Source: Blastococcus sp. CCUG 61487
GTDB lineage: Bacteria; Actinomycetota; Actinomycetes; Mycobacteriales; Geodermatophilaceae
NCBI RefSeq assembly: GCF_005222955.1
Contig: NZ_LWUA01000068.1
Span: 1 to 34,458 of the forward strand
Length of the DNA: 34,458 nucleotides
Direction: 5' to 3'
A program made the translations under genes and the position numbers. Within the stretch, counting starts at the first letter, position 1. Each line of letters opens with the position of its first letter. Positions 32,057 to 34,458 of the stretch are shown here, in pieces. Below the pieces are notes generated by a model. That model was not told where the DNA came from, did no database searches, and worked only from the letters and a program-made list of their open reading frames with translations.

Positions 32057-33134
32057 GCGTGCCGCGGCGGCGGCCGGCGACCGACCGGAGCACCAGCGCG
32101 TCGAACACGAGGATCGACAGCGGGTGCGCCAGCGCGTCGGGCCAGACCCGGCTGCCGGTCGCCGTCGCCACCGCCGCCCTGCCCGCGGCTCCGGCGAGCC
32201 AGCCGACCAGCCCGGCCCGGGACCCGCGCAGCGCGGCCAGCGGCGGCACCACCCACACGGCGGTGAGCCCCGCTGCCGCGAGCAGCGCCGCGGCCGGGCG
32301 CCCGCCGACGGCGGCCCAGAGCGACTTCGTGTAGCCGTCGCGCAGGGCCGGCCAGCCGTCGTACATGCGGCAGGCCGCCAGCGCGGAGCCGTCGATCGGG
32401 ACGCCGCGGCCGCCGGCGCGCTTGACCGCTCGGAGCAGCGCGATGTCCTCGAGCACCTCGTCGCGGACCGCGCCGTGCCCGCCCGCGCGGTCGTACCCGT
32501 GCCGGGTGAGCACCAGGAACTGCCCGTTGGCGGCGGCGAGCGACGGCCGGGGGGAGCGCTCGGCCAGTCGCAGGGGCAGCGTGGTCGCCCACAGCCAGGG
32601 CGCGAGGGGCTGCACGAGCCGTTCGGCGAGGCCGTGCGCGAGCGGCCGGGGCCACGGGGACACCAGGTCGAGCCGATGGCGCTCCAGGACGGCGACCGCG
32701 CCGGCGATCGCGTCGGGGAAGAGCCGCACGTCGGCGTCGACGAACACCAGCAGGTCGTCGTCCCGTTCCTCTACCGAGGCCACACCCGTCGCGCAGGCGT
32801 GCGGCTTGCCGAGCCAGCCGGGTGGGGGAGGCGGCGCCTGCACCAGGCGCACCCGCGGGTCGGTGACGGCGCGGACGACGTCGGGCGTCGCGTCGGTCGA
32901 CTCGTCGTCGACGACGACGACGCGCAGGTCGGGCACGCCGCGCTGGTCGAGCAGCGCGGCGAGGCACCCGCCGATCTGCGACTCCTCGTCGCGGGCCGGC
33001 ACGATCACGGTGACCGGCCGCGAGACCACGGGCGGATCGGCGGGTGGGCGGCGCAGCAGGGCCATGTTGAGCGCTGCGTGGGCGGCCCCCGCGACCGAGA
33101 GGCCGGCGAGCACGCGCACCGCCCGGCCGCTCAC
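32007..33134 (-). CDS. family 2 glycosyltransferase, probable carotenoid glycosyltransferase
   Basis: A 375-residue GT2 enzyme with an N-terminal hydrophobic segment (about 5-25), the nucleotide-sugar fold VTVIVPARDEESQIGGCL, VVVVDDESTDATPDVV, the metal motif VFVDADVR (DxD type), the acceptor-side GHGAVRDEVLEDIALL with its ED pair, and two or three hydrophobic C-terminal helices. The gene starts at a GTG overlapping the cruF stop, so it is co-translated with a carotenoid hydratase. In cyanobacteria the cruF neighbour cruG is a GT2 that adds sugar to the 2'-hydroxyl of carotenoids; a similar role is inferred. The sugar and the exact acceptor are unknown. Confidence 0.8.
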   Translation of the reverse strand: MSGRAVRVLAGLSVAGAAHAALNMALLRRPPADPPVVSRPVTVIVPARDEESQIGGCLAALLDQRGVPDLRVVVVDDESTDATPDVVRAVTDPRVRLVQAPPPPPGWLGKPHACATGVASVEERDDDLLVFVDADVRLFPDAIAGAVAVLERHRLDLVSPWPRPLAHGLAERLVQPLAPWLWATTLPLRLAERSPRPSLAAANGQFLVLTRHGYDRAGGHGAVRDEVLEDIALLRAVKRAGGRGVPIDGSALAACRMYDGWPALRDGYTKSLWAAVGGRPAAALLAAAGLTAVWVVPPLAALRGSRAGLVGWLAGAAGRAAVATATGSRVWPDALAHPLSILVFDALVLRSVAGRRRGTLSWRGRRLPGADRVPR

Positions 33135-33955
33135 CGTCGCGGCACCGACCGGCGGCGCTGGATCGCGAGGACGGCGAGCACCACGGCACCCAGACCGGCG
33201 CCCCAGGCAGCCGAGCCGGGCAGGTCCAGCCAGCCGGCGTGCGCGAGCGCGCCCCCGAGCGTCATCCAGCCCAGGACCAGCATCGGGGCCAGGTCGCTGA
33301 TGGCCGGCGGCGCGGCGGTGCGCTCGTCGAGCAGGTCGAGCAGGGTCATGAGGACCGCACCGGCCAGGAGCCAGCCCGCGAGGTTGGTCAGCGGCACGGT
33401 GTCGATGCCGGGGAGCCCGGGTTCGGGGTGCGCCCAGGTCCAGTAGCCGGCGTCGACCATCTGCGGGTCGAGGACGACGTCCCAGGCGGCGAACACGCCG
33501 GCCGCCCAGGCGATGCGGGCCGCCCGCCGGCGCTCCGGGCGCACCGGCGCGGCGAGCCGGCGCCCCAGCAGCCAGCTCGGCCAGGCCATCATCAGCCAGG
33601 CGAGCGGCACCAGGAACGGCACGCCGAGCAGGGTCGGGCCGAGCACGTCGCTGTAGGTCCAGCTCCCGTACGGGAAGCCGGTGGCCAGCCCGAGTGCCTC
33701 GAACCCGATGGACGCGGCGAGGACGAGCGCGAGCACCCCGAAACCCGTGCGCAGGCCCCGGCTCAGCCAGGCGTGCACCACCGACAGCGTGCCGCCGAGC
33801 AGCACGATCGCCCAACTCACCACGTCCCGGGCGTCCCCTGAAGTCAGCGGGTAGGCGATGGCGGTGAACACCACGGCGAGCGCGATCAGCAGCGGCACGA
33901 ACTGCCGGGCACCCCAGTCGCGCGGCACCGGCACGTGGACGATCGACGGGATCAC
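33131..33955 (-). CDS. cruF: carotenoid 1',2'-hydratase, CruF type
   Basis: Adds water across the 1',2' double bond of an acyclic carotenoid end. The 274-residue membrane protein (about seven hydrophobic segments) has the family features GFEALGLATGFPYGSWTYSDVLGPTLLGVPFLVPLAW and AAWDVVLDPQMVDAGYWTW. The Asp residues in the second motif are conserved in CruF. GTG 33955 overlaps the stop of the upstream oxidoreductase gene (GTGA), and its own stop overlaps the glycosyltransferase start. The three genes thus form a coupled operon for modifying the end of a carotenoid. Confidence 0.88.
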   Translation of the reverse strand: MIPSIVHVPVPRDWGARQFVPLLIALAVVFTAIAYPLTSGDARDVVSWAIVLLGGTLSVVHAWLSRGLRTGFGVLALVLAASIGFEALGLATGFPYGSWTYSDVLGPTLLGVPFLVPLAWLMMAWPSWLLGRRLAAPVRPERRRAARIAWAAGVFAAWDVVLDPQMVDAGYWTWAHPEPGLPGIDTVPLTNLAGWLLAGAVLMTLLDLLDERTAAPPAISDLAPMLVLGWMTLGGALAHAGWLDLPGSAAWGAGLGAVVLAVLAIQRRRSVPRR

Positions 33956-34458
33956 GAGGGCCGCCGCAGCCCGGCCAGCGCCCGCCGCAACATCCGGCCG
34001 GCACCGGTGCGGGCCCGCGCGGGCGCGGTCCGGTCGGCCAGCAGGACGCGGGCCGACGTCCGTCCGGAGTTGCCGGAGACGCCGCCGCCGGGGTGGGTGG
34101 AGGCGCCGGCCAGGTAGAGCCCGGCGAGCCCGGGCACCCGGTAGCCCGACAGCGCCGGCGTCGGCCGGAAGCCGAACATGCTGGCCAGCCCCATCTCCAC
34201 GTGCATGACGTTGCCACGGGGGAGGGACAGTTCGCGTTCGAGCGCCAGCGGCGTCTGTACGTACAGCCGCTGTACCGAGTCGGCGAACCCGGGCGCGTAC
34301 CTGTCGACGGCCGCCACGAGGCGGGCAGCTTCCTCGTCGGCGAGGGCGTCCCAGTCGGCGCCGTCGGCGAGGGCGTACGGGTACCACTGCCCCCAGATCG
34401 TGACGACGTGCCGGCCGGGCGGGGCGAGCGTGCCGTCGCTAGCTGTACTGCTCAGACA
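33952..34458 (-). CDS. CrtI/CrtO-like FAD-dependent oxidoreductase, C-terminal part (cut by window end)
   Basis: The frame is open to the last base of the window, so only the C-terminal 168 residues are visible and the FAD-binding N-terminus is outside. The visible part has GRHVVTIWGQWYPYAL, MGLASMFGFRP and the closing signature LYLAGASTHPGGGVSGNSGRTSARVLL, typical of the phytoene-desaturase-related group that includes CrtO ketolases and PYROXD2-like proteins. First known gene of the operon with cruF and the glycosyltransferase. It could be a carotenoid ketolase or a 3',4'-desaturase; the fragment does not decide. Confidence 0.8.
   Translation of the reverse strand, partial: CLSSTASDGTLAPPGRHVVTIWGQWYPYALADGADWDALADEEAARLVAAVDRYAPGFADSVQRLYVQTPLALERELSLPRGNVMHVEMGLASMFGFRPTPALSGYRVPGLAGLYLAGASTHPGGGVSGNSGRTSARVLLADRTAPARARTGAGRMLRRALAGLRRPS

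Overview
The window is a very GC-rich, gene-dense stretch of an actinobacterial chromosome. Gene order follows the Mycobacterium tuberculosis Rv2184c-Rv2172c neighbourhood: an ArsA-like ATPase, a small Cys-containing protein, a PlsC acyltransferase, RNase AS (Rv2179c), class II DAHP synthase (Rv2178c), PknL, the Rv2175c DNA-binding protein, an IdsA2-type prenyl synthase and a MetF-like protein. The mycobacterial mannosyltransferase genes of that region are absent and carotenoid genes sit there instead. This, the composition and the gene families suggest a pigmented non-mycolate actinobacterium of the Geodermatophilaceae type (Blastococcus, Geodermatophilus or Modestobacter); the genus is an inference. 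I see no tRNA, rRNA, CRISPR array, insertion sequence or phage gene. No gap between genes exceeds about 180 bases.

Layout. 1-3.3 kb: the end of an ArsA-like ATPase, a small CxxCxxC protein and ROK glucokinase, facing an esterase/membrane-protein pair. 3.4-8.3 kb: a PlsC acyltransferase, then a regulated module of Baeyer-Villiger monooxygenase, alpha/beta hydrolase and TetR regulator, divergent from an SDR dehydrogenase, with two matching operators between them. 8.2-13.1 kb: glycerol kinase, a Rid protein, RNase AS, a membrane protein, a GNAT acetyltransferase and an NmrA-like reductase. 13.1-16.6 kb: phosphofructokinase with pyrophosphate-type residues, DAHP synthase and threonine aldolase. 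16.6-22.3 kb (minus strand): endonuclease IV, PASTA kinase PknL, serine hydroxymethyltransferase under a ZTP riboswitch, and an FMN-dependent alpha-hydroxy-acid oxidase. 22.3-26.9 kb: the Rv2175c-like regulator, both halves of a heterodimeric lycopene cyclase, and convergent crtB, crtI and crtE. 27.0-32.1 kb: metF, an unknown protein, a CDP-alcohol phosphatidyltransferase, adenosine kinase, a flavin reductase and an HSL-family esterase. 32.0-34.5 kb: a second carotenoid operon with a CrtO/CrtI-like oxidoreductase (cut by the window edge), CruF hydratase and a family 2 glycosyltransferase.

How the genes work together. The two carotenoid loci could take prenyl diphosphates through GGPP, phytoene and lycopene to a cyclised, then hydrated and perhaps glycosylated, carotenoid. 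The monooxygenase, esterase and SDR form a plausible alcohol to ketone to ester to acid route, repressed by the TetR protein. glyA, metF and the ZTP riboswitch belong to one-carbon metabolism.

Three regulatory patterns recur. Many transcription units have a TAnnnT-like -10 box only 6-8 bases before the start codon, which suggests leaderless mRNAs. Genes within operons are often joined by ATGA or GTGA overlaps. Convergent genes usually overlap or nearly touch at their stop codons. The most unusual site is a perfect palindrome at 22323-22343 that holds the start codons and -10 boxes of two divergent genes, one of which encodes a DNA-binding protein.
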